Assembly (NCBI GenBank): GCA_035353055.1 | Contig: DAOPYW010000004.1 | Location: 1 to 64,000, forward strand | DNA from: JAAYDH01 sp035353055 | GTDB taxonomy: Bacteria > Bacillota_I > Bacilli_A > RFN20 > CAG-826 | Direction: 5' to 3' | DNA: 64,000 bases | In this document: piece by piece, positions 28,119-35,584 of the stretch | Layout of the letters: every line of letters begins with the position of its first letter | Position numbering within the stretch: position 1 is the stretch's first letter | Position numbers and translations under genes: made by a program | The notes under the pieces: generated by a model | Database searches by the model: none | What the model saw: the letters and a program-made list of their open reading frames with translations, nothing else | What the model was told of the DNA's origin: nothing

Positions 28119-29051
28119 CTACTGTTTGAAAAACAATGAGGCGGCCCCAACTACTCCGGCGTTGTAGCCAAGTTTTCCAACCAAAATTTCCACGGTTGGT
28201 GAATGGGGAAAACCATATGATCTTTCTTCGCAATAATTTTTAAGGCGAGAGGTTAAATATCCGCCTTCTTTGGAAACGCCGCCGCATAAAATAACAGCAT
28301 CTGGCCTAAAGATATTGCATAAGTTTAAAATGCCTTCGCCTAAATAGTGAATGTAATTGCGAACTACTTCTTGAGCATAACGATCTCCGATTTTGGCAGC
28401 AGTAAATGCAACTTTTGCATCAACTTCTTCCAAAGAAGAAATGTTTTTCCACATCATAGATTCAGGATGCTCTTTCATTTGCTTTTTCGTATCCGCAACA
28501 AGGGCAGTCGCTGAAGCGTATGACTCGAGGCAACCGCGCCTTCCGCATCCGCATGGACGACCATCGATCTCGATAACCATGTGTCCAATTTCGGCACCTT
28601 TTCCTTCATTTCCTTCAAATAGTTTTCCATCTAAGACAAGCCCACCACCGACACCAGTTCCAAGAGTAAGAACTACAATGTTGTGCAATTGTTTGCCGAC
28701 TCCAAATGTCGCCTCACCAGAAGCGGCAGCGTTGGCGTCGTTGGTAACATGAACAGGTAGATCAATAGCTTTTTCAATCAATTGCTTAATGGGAACGTTT
28801 GTCCAACCAATGTTGGGAGCAAATTCAACGACCCCAGTATCAGAGTCCACTGTTCCAGGGCAACCGATGCCAATGCCAGCAATATTTGGGTAATTGATTT
28901 TTTTAATTTGAACATTTAATTTGTTAATCGTTTCTTCTGGGCTTTCGCCATGTTCGACAGACAGGGTAAAAAAATCAAGAATCTCACCTTTTGGCGTAAC
29001 GACAGCTCCCTTGATAAAGGTTCCGCCAATATCAATTCCGATTGCATTCAT
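28119..29051 (-). CDS. ROK-family glucokinase
   Basis: Phosphorylates glucose or a related hexose. From the ATG at 29051 (AGGGGG 9 bases upstream) it has 310 residues; the longer in-frame Met at 29075 has no binding site. ATP-binding IGIDIGGTFIKGA at the N-terminus, sugar-binding region NDANAAASGEATFG, and the ROK zinc signature GHMVIEIDGRPCGCGRRGC with its three cysteines. No DNA-binding N-terminus, so it is an enzyme, not a ROK repressor. It follows a small gene and glmU on the same strand. Confidence 0.92.
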   Translation of the reverse strand: MNAIGIDIGGTFIKGAVVTPKGEILDFFTLSVEHGESPEETINKLNVQIKKINYPNIAGIGIGCPGTVDSDTGVVEFAPNIGWTNVPIKQLIEKAIDLPVHVTNDANAAASGEATFGVGKQLHNIVVLTLGTGVGGGLVLDGKLFEGNEGKGAEIGHMVIEIDGRPCGCGRRGCLESYASATALVADTKKQMKEHPESMMWKNISSLEEVDAKVAFTAAKIGDRYAQEVVRNYIHYLGEGILNLCNIFRPDAVILCGGVSKEGGYLTSRLKNYCEERSYGFPHSPTVEILVGKLGYNAGVVGAASLFFKQ

Positions 29052-29080
29052 ATTCAAATACCCCCTAATTCTCAATTATT

Positions 29081-29335
29081 TTAATCGTTTTTTATTGGTA
29101 ACTTAAAGAAAACGAAGTTGTTTTCTCCATCAATAAATCCGACTTCTTTCCCATTAATGATAATCGAACCATCATCATCAATAAAGCCTACTTCACGATT
29201 TTGAATAGAAATGACGCCATAGTCAGTAATGGAAGCAAATTTGCTGCCTTTAATGAATAGTTCATTCTCTCCTATATATCCAACAAGTTCCTTGCTGATA
29301 TAAATGTTATGGCCGAAACACTCAATAATGAGCAT
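29081..29335 (-). CDS. Small beta-repeat protein (beta-flower-like)
   Basis: 84 residues with four copies of a 15-16 residue strand repeat; the VG[FY]I-type core recurs at 18-21, 34-37 (ASIT, degenerate), 49-52 and 65-68, each followed by acidic/Gly turns such as DDDG and DGEN. This pattern resembles small proteins called five-fold beta-flower proteins; no function is known to me. No signal peptide or membrane segment. Its ATG overlaps the glmU TAA (TAATG), so it is cotranslated with glmU. Confidence 0.7.
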   Translation of the reverse strand: MLIIECFGHNIYISKELVGYIGENELFIKGSKFASITDYGVISIQNREVGFIDDDGSIIINGKEVGFIDGENNFVFFKLPIKND

Positions 29336-30555
29336 TATTTTTTCATCGCCTCTTTTTTCGCTTTTGCTTTTTCCATAAAAGTTGTATATCCATGTTCAAT
29401 TTCTACTTGTTTAGCTCTCGCGACAACGAGAGAATCTGTCTTCACATCCTTGGTAATGGTTGATCCTGCGGCGGTGAAAGAAAAGTCTTCGACTTTAAGT
29501 GGAGCTACTAAAATAGTCCCACTTCCGAGGAATACATGTTTTCCTACTTCGCAGCGCATTTTATTGTATCCATCATAGTTAGCAGTAATTGTTCCACAGC
29601 CAACATTGGTGCTTTCTCCAATTTGAGCATCGCCAATATAGGTGAGGTGAGCAGATTTGACCCCGTCTTTAAGCTCAGCGTTTTTAAGCTCGACGAAGTT
29701 GCCCACTCTGCAGTGATCGTTGATTACTGTACCTGCTCTAATTTTAGTGAATGGGCCAATTTCATTGAAACTCCCGATTTTTGAATCGGATATCCACGAT
29801 GATTGAATGGAGTTATCATCACCGACTTCAACGTGGTCTAAATAAGTATTTGGTCCGATAACATTGGCTTCGCCAATTTTGCATTTCCCAAAGATGGTAG
29901 TATTCGGCATGATAATGGTATCTTTGCCTATTTCAACATCTGGAGAGATATAGGTAGAATCAGGATCTTCCATCGACACGCCTGACATCATAAGTTGATG
30001 ATTGATTCTTTTCTTGATGACTTTTGCGGCATAGGAAAGTTGCACACGATCATTGATTCCGAAGACTTCAACAGCGTACTCAACGACATACGCGCCAATT
30101 TTTTTGTCGTTTCTTTTAAAAATTTCCACTAAATCTGTTAAGTAGTATTCTTTTTGCGCATTGTTGGTGGTTAATTGATCAATGAACTCAAACAAGGTTT
30201 TATTATCAAAGATATAAAGTCCGGCATTTACTTCGTGAATATCTTTTTCATCTTCGGAGCAATCTTTATCCTCTTTAATTGATAAGACTTGGTTGCTCTT
30301 TGTTTCGCGAATTATTCTTCCATAGCCTTTAGGTTCTTCCAAAACAGCAGTAACAATAGTGAGATCATTTTTGGTTTTNNNNNNNNNNNNNNNNNNNNNN
30401 NNNNNNNNNNNNNNNNNNNNNNNNNNNNNNNNNNNNNNNNNNNNNNNNNNNNNNNNNNNNNNNNNNNNNNNNNNNNNNACTTTTGAATGTTCGGGATCGC
30501 GAGACTTCATTCTCGTTCCTTTTCCGGCTGCAAGCACTACTGCGTATTTGTTCAT
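29335..30555 (-). CDS. glmU: GlmU, bifunctional UDP-GlcNAc pyrophosphorylase / GlcN-1-P acetyltransferase (contains assembly gap)
   Basis: Makes UDP-N-acetylglucosamine for peptidoglycan and other glycans. The N-terminus has the nucleotidyltransferase motif VVLAAGKGTRM; after the gap come GYGRIIRE and a left-handed beta-helix acetyltransferase domain (about 230-400 of the visible reading) with SAHLTYIGDAQIG and NYDG. 100 N bases interrupt it after residue 25. Compared with a typical 455-residue GlmU about 60 residues more than the N block are missing, so the true gap is probably near 290 bases. The frame is kept across the N block, and I treat the gene as intact. Confidence 0.92.
   Translation of the reverse strand: MNKYAVVLAAGKGTRMKSRDPEHSKXXXXXXXXXXXXXXXXXXXXXXXXXXXXXXXXXXKTKNDLTIVTAVLEEPKGYGRIIRETKSNQVLSIKEDKDCSEDEKDIHEVNAGLYIFDNKTLFEFIDQLTTNNAQKEYYLTDLVEIFKRNDKKIGAYVVEYAVEVFGINDRVQLSYAAKVIKKRINHQLMMSGVSMEDPDSTYISPDVEIGKDTIIMPNTTIFGKCKIGEANVIGPNTYLDHVEVGDDNSIQSSWISDSKIGSFNEIGPFTKIRAGTVINDHCRVGNFVELKNAELKDGVKSAHLTYIGDAQIGESTNVGCGTITANYDGYNKMRCEVGKHVFLGSGTILVAPLKVEDFSFTAAGSTITKDVKTDSLVVARAKQVEIEHGYTTFMEKAKAKKEAMKK
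30379..30478. other. Assembly gap of 100 N inside glmU
   Basis: Exactly 100 N, the usual scaffold placeholder. It covers the GlmU substrate-binding loops. Homology suggests the real missing sequence is about three times longer. Confidence 0.98.
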
Positions 30556-30567
30556 TTTTTTATCTCC

Positions 30568-31422
30568 CTATTTAATTATTTTTGTGACTTCAACGACATA
30601 ATCGTCTTCTAATTTTCTAGCGATGTTTTTTAATAGCGATAGGTTGGTACTAAGCGCAAAGATAGAGCTCCCCGAACCGCTCATCGCCACAATTTCAAGA
30701 CCAAAATCGCTCAACTTCTTTTTGATGACTTTAATTTCCGGAACTAACCTTGAAGCTGGTTCTTCTAAGGAATTGACAATTGATTTTGCGAGCAATTTCT
30801 CGTCGCCATCAGCTAATGCTTTGACGACATCATCAACATTTCCCGTCGCTAATGTCATTGTATCAGATAATTCAAAGACATCTCGGGTTGAACATCCTTC
30901 TTTAGGTTTAACAATGAGGACATTGTAGTTGTTTTTGATAACAATTGGTTCGAATTCTCCCCCGGTTCCATGGCATCTTGCCGGCTTGCAGGGAATAAAA
31001 AATGGGACATCTGATCCAAGCTCCTTGGCTAAGTTAATAAGTTCTTGCTCAGATATCTTAAGATTCAGATAATTATTTACCCCTTTCAGCACAAAAGCAG
31101 CGTTAGAAGATCCTCCTCCTAGACCTGCTTGCATTGGGATAACTTTATGTATGAAAACCCGAAATTTCTTTTTGATGTTGTAGTTTTTTTGTATCAAGTT
31201 TAAAGCAGATGAGGCAATGTTATGGCGAACATTCTCGCCAGAAAAATCATCAATGGTAACGAAATTATCATCGGTATTTTTTACTTCGCTCATCAAAATT
31301 GAATCGTGTAATTCAATTGGGACCATGACCATATCTAAATCATGAAATCCATCTTGCCGACGATTCGTGACATTTAGGCATATATTAATTTTTGCATAGC
31401 TGCGTATTACTAAATCTTTCAT
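30568..31422 (-). CDS. ispE: 4-diphosphocytidyl-2-C-methyl-D-erythritol kinase
   Basis: GHMP kinase of the MEP isoprenoid pathway; its product leads to IPP for undecaprenyl phosphate. 284 residues: N-terminal RSYAKINICLNV with the active-site Lys, the GHMP ATP loop PMQAGLGGGSSNAAF (97-111) and the C-terminal MSGSGSSIFAL. There is no Shine-Dalgarno; a TTGATG-17-TATAAT promoter ends 11 bases before the ATG, so the leader would be only about 4-5 bases. Sits in the conserved ksgA-ispE-glmU order (veg and purR, often between these, are absent). Confidence 0.95.
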   Translation of the reverse strand: MKDLVIRSYAKINICLNVTNRRQDGFHDLDMVMVPIELHDSILMSEVKNTDDNFVTIDDFSGENVRHNIASSALNLIQKNYNIKKKFRVFIHKVIPMQAGLGGGSSNAAFVLKGVNNYLNLKISEQELINLAKELGSDVPFFIPCKPARCHGTGGEFEPIVIKNNYNVLIVKPKEGCSTRDVFELSDTMTLATGNVDDVVKALADGDEKLLAKSIVNSLEEPASRLVPEIKVIKKKLSDFGLEIVAMSGSGSSIFALSTNLSLLKNIARKLEDDYVVEVTKIIK

Positions 31423-31433
31423 AAAACCAAATA

Positions 31434-31462
31434 ATTATAATTATTCACTACTTGTTCATCAA
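31434..31462 (-). promoter_or_regulatory. ispE promoter with almost no leader
   Basis: Minus strand: TTGATG (31462-31457), 17-base spacer, TATAAT (31439-31434). The -10 lies inside a 16-base A/T palindrome at 31430-31445. The ATG is 11 bases past the -10. Confidence 0.65.
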
Positions 31463-31490
31463 CACAATTAACACTTTTAATGACAATTAA

Positions 31491-32324
31491 TTATTCCTTC
31501 TTTATTCTACCATTTACTTTCAGCATTTTATAGATAGCTAGATACTGATTTGGGCTAATTTGCTCTGGCCGAAAAGTAGGAGTAATCTGACATTGCCGAC
31601 AAATAGATTCACCCAAGAACTTATCGCCTAACAAAACAGCCAAATTATTGAGAATTGTTTTTCGTCGATTAAGAAAAAGTTGCTTTGCCATTCGATATGT
31701 CCCATAGTAGTCTTCTTGAAAATCGCGGTTGGCGACCTGAATTTCAAAAACAGTAGAATTGCATTTGGGAGATGGGTAAAAGGCCCCGGGCTTGACAACA
31801 AACAATTTTTTGGAAGAGCCCAATAAATGAATAAGCACCGAAATAGCTCCATATTCCTTCCCATTGATAGCTGAGAGGCGGGAAAATGCTTCCGTTTGGC
31901 ACATCAGCACAAATCTTTCACACAATTTGGCTTTAGTCAGCAAGAAAGCTACTAGTTCAGTAGTAATATTGTAGGGTAGATTACCAACAATTTTTGTGTA
32001 ATTCGAAATATCAATCTTCCTAATGTCGTTTTCAATAAATTTTATTTGCGTATTGTCAGCATATATCTCCATTAAAAAATTAATCATTCGGCCGTCGATG
32101 TCAACAGCATCACAAGAAAAACAATCTTTTAGAGATAGAAAATGTGTTAATGATCCTAATCCAGGACCAATCTCTAATATATTATCATTTTTTTCAATTC
32201 TAACATTTTCAACAATTTGGGAGGCGACGTCAGAATCAATCAAAAAATTTTGACCATAATCTTTATCTGGTTTGACATTAAGCTTCTGGGTGATTTCTAA
32301 GATATTTTGTCGATTAATAATCAT
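31491..32324 (-). CDS. rsmA: KsgA/RsmA, 16S rRNA dimethyladenosine transferase
   Basis: Dimethylates A1518 and A1519 of 16S rRNA during small-subunit assembly. 277 residues: N-terminal KDYGQNFLID, SAM motif ILEIGPGLGSLT (about 49-60) and the catalytic NLPYNI. Starts 6 bases after the rnmV stop with no clear Shine-Dalgarno, so translation is probably coupled. The rnmV-ksgA pair is conserved in Firmicutes. Confidence 0.96.
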   Translation of the reverse strand: MIINRQNILEITQKLNVKPDKDYGQNFLIDSDVASQIVENVRIEKNDNILEIGPGLGSLTHFLSLKDCFSCDAVDIDGRMINFLMEIYADNTQIKFIENDIRKIDISNYTKIVGNLPYNITTELVAFLLTKAKLCERFVLMCQTEAFSRLSAINGKEYGAISVLIHLLGSSKKLFVVKPGAFYPSPKCNSTVFEIQVANRDFQEDYYGTYRMAKQLFLNRRKTILNNLAVLLGDKFLGESICRQCQITPTFRPEQISPNQYLAIYKMLKVNGRIKKE

Positions 32325-32330
32325 ATAGTT

Positions 32331-32831
32331 TTAAATAAAGTCTTTTTCAGTATATCCCAATGTGTTTAGACGCGTGGAAAGCTTTTTCATATTCACAATT
32401 CCAACATGAACTTTTTTTGCAAAAATAGCTCTCTTATTTTTATTGTCCAAACCAAGGCTTATCAAAAAGGAAGTGGTTATTTCATTTTGATTTTGAACAC
32501 ATTCAGTGAAAAAACCCTTCAATTTACGAGCGATTTCCTCTTTGTCGCATTCCGCTACTCCGTGTTTTCCATTTTTATTGCAGCAGTTTATATCGAGAAA
32601 AATGTCGTAAGCTTTAGGAATCTTAATTTTAGATCTGATGACTTCTCCCGCGTGATCTGGATCGGTTATAATTAAAACAGTTTTCTTGACCGCAACAGCA
32701 TTCAAATATTCTAATTCTGCCTCTGGTAATTGATATCCATTTGTCATTACGTATTCAGCTTTAATAAAAGAAGACAAAAACGCTACATCGGTTTTTCCTT
32801 CTACTACAATTACACCATCAAAATAATACAT
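32331..32831 (-). CDS. rnmV: Ribonuclease M5
   Basis: Toprim nuclease that matures the 5' and 3' ends of 5S rRNA in low-GC Gram-positives. 166 residues: Toprim motif VVEGKTDVAFL (about 9-19), DPDHAGEVIRSKI (57-69) and the KHGVAECD region typical of RNase M5, then a short C-terminal domain. Lies 6 bases after tatD and before ksgA, its usual setting. The 5S rRNA substrate gene is not in this window. Confidence 0.94.
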   Translation of the reverse strand: MYYFDGVIVVEGKTDVAFLSSFIKAEYVMTNGYQLPEAELEYLNAVAVKKTVLIITDPDHAGEVIRSKIKIPKAYDIFLDINCCNKNGKHGVAECDKEEIARKLKGFFTECVQNQNEITTSFLISLGLDNKNKRAIFAKKVHVGIVNMKKLSTRLNTLGYTEKDFI

Positions 32832-32837
32832 AATATT

Positions 32838-33605
32838 TTACACGTGAAACATTTCACATGAGTTCTCATATATTTTCTCAAGGATGTGCTTTTTCGATAA
32901 CTTTTTGATGCGAACAATCTCATCAATGACTAAGACTATATTTTTTGGCTCGTTAATAGTCCCCCTCAATGGATGGGGCGACAAATATGGAGAATCGGTT
33001 TCGACAACAATCATTTCCAAAGGAGTGTTCTCGCATACTTCCTTCACTTTTTTTGCATTTGTGAAGGTTAATGTTCCTCCTAACCCAATCATCAATCCTA
33101 AATTCAACACTGCTGGCAAAGACTCGACACTGCCGGAGTAACAATGCATTACTCCTCCCCATAACGGTCGATGCTGGGAAAGTATTTCTAAGCAATCTGC
33201 AAAAGCATCTCTATTATGAATGGAGATTGGCTTATGATGTTCATTAGCAAAGTTTATTTGGCGAATAAAGAATTCTTTTTGAATTTTTCTATCTTTAATT
33301 TCTTTATTCCAGTAATAATCAAGACCGATTTCTCCAATTGCTAACACTTTTGGATGGTCTACATACGACATCACTTCTTCAAAGTCTTTTTCAGTTACAT
33401 CAAAAACATTGCTAGGATGAAAACCAATCGCAGCATAGATTTCAGGATGTTGTTCAGCTAATTTAACGGCAGCAATTGAGCTTTCTTTATCCCAACCAAT
33501 TACTAAAAATTTATTAACGCCAACTTTTTTTGCGTCTTCAATAACCGTATCGATTCGAGATTTTAAAGCTTCATCATTAAGATGGCAATGAGTATCAAAA
33601 ATCAT
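32838..33605 (-). CDS. tatD: TatD family metal-dependent hydrolase/deoxyribonuclease
   Basis: TIM-barrel amidohydrolase-like nuclease (YabD/TatD family). 255 residues with metal ligands in FDTHCHLND (3-11), GEIGLDYYW (about 91-99), SIHNRDA, and the terminal VETDSPYLSPHPLRG. Role in vivo may be DNA repair or tRNA quality control. The ATG follows directly on the mnmE TAA, so the two are coupled. In B. subtilis this gene follows metS; here it follows mnmE, showing a rearranged junction. Confidence 0.94.
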   Translation of the reverse strand: MIFDTHCHLNDEALKSRIDTVIEDAKKVGVNKFLVIGWDKESSIAAVKLAEQHPEIYAAIGFHPSNVFDVTEKDFEEVMSYVDHPKVLAIGEIGLDYYWNKEIKDRKIQKEFFIRQINFANEHHKPISIHNRDAFADCLEILSQHRPLWGGVMHCYSGSVESLPAVLNLGLMIGLGGTLTFTNAKKVKEVCENTPLEMIVVETDSPYLSPHPLRGTINEPKNIVLVIDEIVRIKKLSKKHILEKIYENSCEMFHV

Positions 33606-34934
33606 TTATTTCCCTACACAAAATCTGGAAAATATTTCTTTAGAAATATCAATTTGATTGGTTTCACCAAAGATTTCAAGAATGGCTTCATAGGCATCTT
33701 TTAAAGAGACGGCCACTAAATCGATTGGAAGATTGCCAATGGCATCCTCTTTGGCTTTCAAAAGCGATTCTTTAGCTCTTTCTAGCAATCCAATTTGCCG
33801 AGCGTTATTAAGGGCAGGCTGTTGGAAAGATTGATTATCGAGACCAAGCAGCCGATATATCTCTTCAATTAAGGGGTTGATGTCTTTTTTAAGGGCAGAG
33901 ACATATAAACCTTGACCTTGATTGACGATTTTTTTATCGCTCTTGTTATAGATGACAATTCGATTAATGTTTTCGGTAATTTTAAGTATTGCCTCGTCTT
34001 CTGAATCAAGCTTTTCGCTGGCATCTAAAACAACTATTACCAATTCAGCTTTTTTTATTGATTCTTTAGCTTTGGCTACACCGATGGACTCAACTGCGTC
34101 ACGCGAGTCGCGAATGCCGGCAGTGTCGAGCAAATGGAGCACTACCCCTTTAAGATTAACATCGCCTTCAACAATGTCGCGGGTTGTGCCTGCGATATCG
34201 GTTACGATTGCTTTATCTTCCCCAAGAAGGGCATTTAAAAGCGAAGATTTACCAACATTCGGTTTTCCGACAATAGCGACTTTAATTCCATCTTTAATAA
34301 TCTTGGCTTTTCGCCCATCAGAAATAAGCTTATTAATACTTGTATTAATTTCATCGACGAATTCGACAACTTTTTCTTTGTTGGCAACCTCGATGTCTTC
34401 ATATTCTGGGAAATCAATATTGACTTCAATAAGTGATAAGATATCAGCGATTTTTTTCTTAATCGGCTCAACTAGTCTCGAGACTTCTCCTTCTAAAGAA
34501 AGCAGCGATAATTTTTTTGCTTCTTGAGTGGAAGCATTGATAACATCATTGATTGATTCAGCTTGAATGAGATCAATTTTACTATGAAAGAAGGCTCTTG
34601 ATGAGTATTCTCCATGAGTGGCTAATCGTGCTCCGTGTTTCAGAGCAACGGCGATGATTTGATTAGAAATCAACATTGAACCATGGCAGATAATTTCCAC
34701 CGAATCTTCTCCGGTAAAACTCTTCGGTCCTTTGTACGTCAACAGAACTACTTGGTCTATTTTTTCATTTCCATCACTAATGGTTCCAAAAAAAATGGTT
34801 TTTTCTTTAACGTCTCTAAGGTCTTTGTCGAAAAATCGCGAAACAATTTCAAAGCAATCATTACCAGACAGTCTAATGATGGCCAATGCTGATTTAAATG
34901 GCGGGGTCGCCAGAGCGATAATTGTTTCAAACAT
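33606..34934 (-). CDS. mnmE: MnmE/TrmE, tRNA-modification GTPase
   Basis: With MnmG it makes cmnm5U34 in tRNA. 442 residues: N-terminal formyl-THF-binding domain (1-118), helical domain, inserted G domain with P-loop GKPNVGKS at 223-230, IAGTTRD and DTAGIRD, and the C-terminal redox Cys motif FCVGK (Cys439). AAAGGA precedes the start. mnmG, the usual next gene and functional partner, is absent here; tatD follows instead. A terminator between jag and mnmE implies separate or attenuated transcription. Confidence 0.96.
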   Translation of the reverse strand: MFETIIALATPPFKSALAIIRLSGNDCFEIVSRFFDKDLRDVKEKTIFFGTISDGNEKIDQVVLLTYKGPKSFTGEDSVEIICHGSMLISNQIIAVALKHGARLATHGEYSSRAFFHSKIDLIQAESINDVINASTQEAKKLSLLSLEGEVSRLVEPIKKKIADILSLIEVNIDFPEYEDIEVANKEKVVEFVDEINTSINKLISDGRKAKIIKDGIKVAIVGKPNVGKSSLLNALLGEDKAIVTDIAGTTRDIVEGDVNLKGVVLHLLDTAGIRDSRDAVESIGVAKAKESIKKAELVIVVLDASEKLDSEDEAILKITENINRIVIYNKSDKKIVNQGQGLYVSALKKDINPLIEEIYRLLGLDNQSFQQPALNNARQIGLLERAKESLLKAKEDAIGNLPIDLVAVSLKDAYEAILEIFGETNQIDISKEIFSRFCVGK

Positions 34935-34956
34935 ACTAATCCTTTCAAAGTGTAAA

Positions 34957-34979
34957 AAGCACCCTAAGGGCGCTTAATA
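34957..34979 (-). terminator. Terminator between jag and mnmE
   Basis: In the minus-strand RNA an 8-bp stem AAGCGCCC / GGGTGCTT (one G-U) with a TTA loop, followed by TTTT, five bases after the jag stop. It would end the rpmH-rnpA-yidC-jag transcript. Confidence 0.75.
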
Positions 34980-35579
34980 CTATTCAACGTAGATGATTTG
35001 AACTTGGCGATGAGTTCCTTCGCCGATTGATTCGGTTCGGATATTCGTTAAACCGCTGCATGCATTGTGAACGGCTCTTCTCTCATCGGCTGGCATCGGA
35101 TCAAATGTGTAAGTATCATGCGATGTTTGTACTTCTCTCGCCGCCCGACGAGCGATGCGAGCCAATCGAATGTATTTGCTGTCTTTATATCCGTTAATGT
35201 CTAGCAAGATGCGAAATCTCTTATGAAAATGATTGGAAACCGCTAACTTTGTTAGTTCATTTAATGCTTGGAGAGTTTTTCCGTTTTTGCCAATTAGAAC
35301 AGGGTTGTGAGCGGAGTCAATTGTGATGCGAATAATATCGTTATCAAATGCTGATTGAACCGCTGATTCAATTTCCAAATTATCGACAACATCCAAGATA
35401 TAATCTTCGGCGTATTTGATAACGTCGGCAATTTCGTATACCTCGACAACAATTTTTTTCGAGAATAAGCCTCTCTTTTTGTCGCTGACAATATAGATAA
35501 GTTGATCAACAGGAATCTTTAGATCTTCGGCAGCGTTGCTTAAAGCTTCTTCTGCGGTTTTTCCTTGATATTCTTTCAT
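34980..35579 (-). CDS. jag: Jag/KhpB, RNA-binding protein (Jag-N, KH, R3H)
   Basis: RNA-binding protein that in streptococci pairs with KhpA and affects cell elongation and division. 199 residues: Jag-N domain (1-50, KEYQGKTAEEALSNAAEDL), a KH domain with GKNGKTLQALNEL (about 98-110), and a C-terminal R3H domain with PADERRAVHNA. AAGG lies 9 bases before the start. Conserved position after yidC. Confidence 0.94.
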   Translation of the reverse strand: MKEYQGKTAEEALSNAAEDLKIPVDQLIYIVSDKKRGLFSKKIVVEVYEIADVIKYAEDYILDVVDNLEIESAVQSAFDNDIIRITIDSAHNPVLIGKNGKTLQALNELTKLAVSNHFHKRFRILLDINGYKDSKYIRLARIARRAAREVQTSHDTYTFDPMPADERRAVHNACSGLTNIRTESIGEGTHRQVQIIYVE

Positions 35580-35584
35580 TTCAT

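Noticed and set aside
30289..30601. Open frames on the plus strand across the N block
   Set aside because: Artifacts of the 100-N gap, which has no stop codons.
31430..31445. Perfect 16-base palindrome AATAATTATAATTATT as an operator
   Set aside because: It consists only of A and T in an A/T-rich gap and overlaps a -10 box; such symmetry is expected by chance.
33952..34527. 191-codon open frame antisense to mnmE
   Set aside because: Ser/Leu/Thr-rich low-complexity translation, lies wholly opposite a conserved gene; typical shadow frame.
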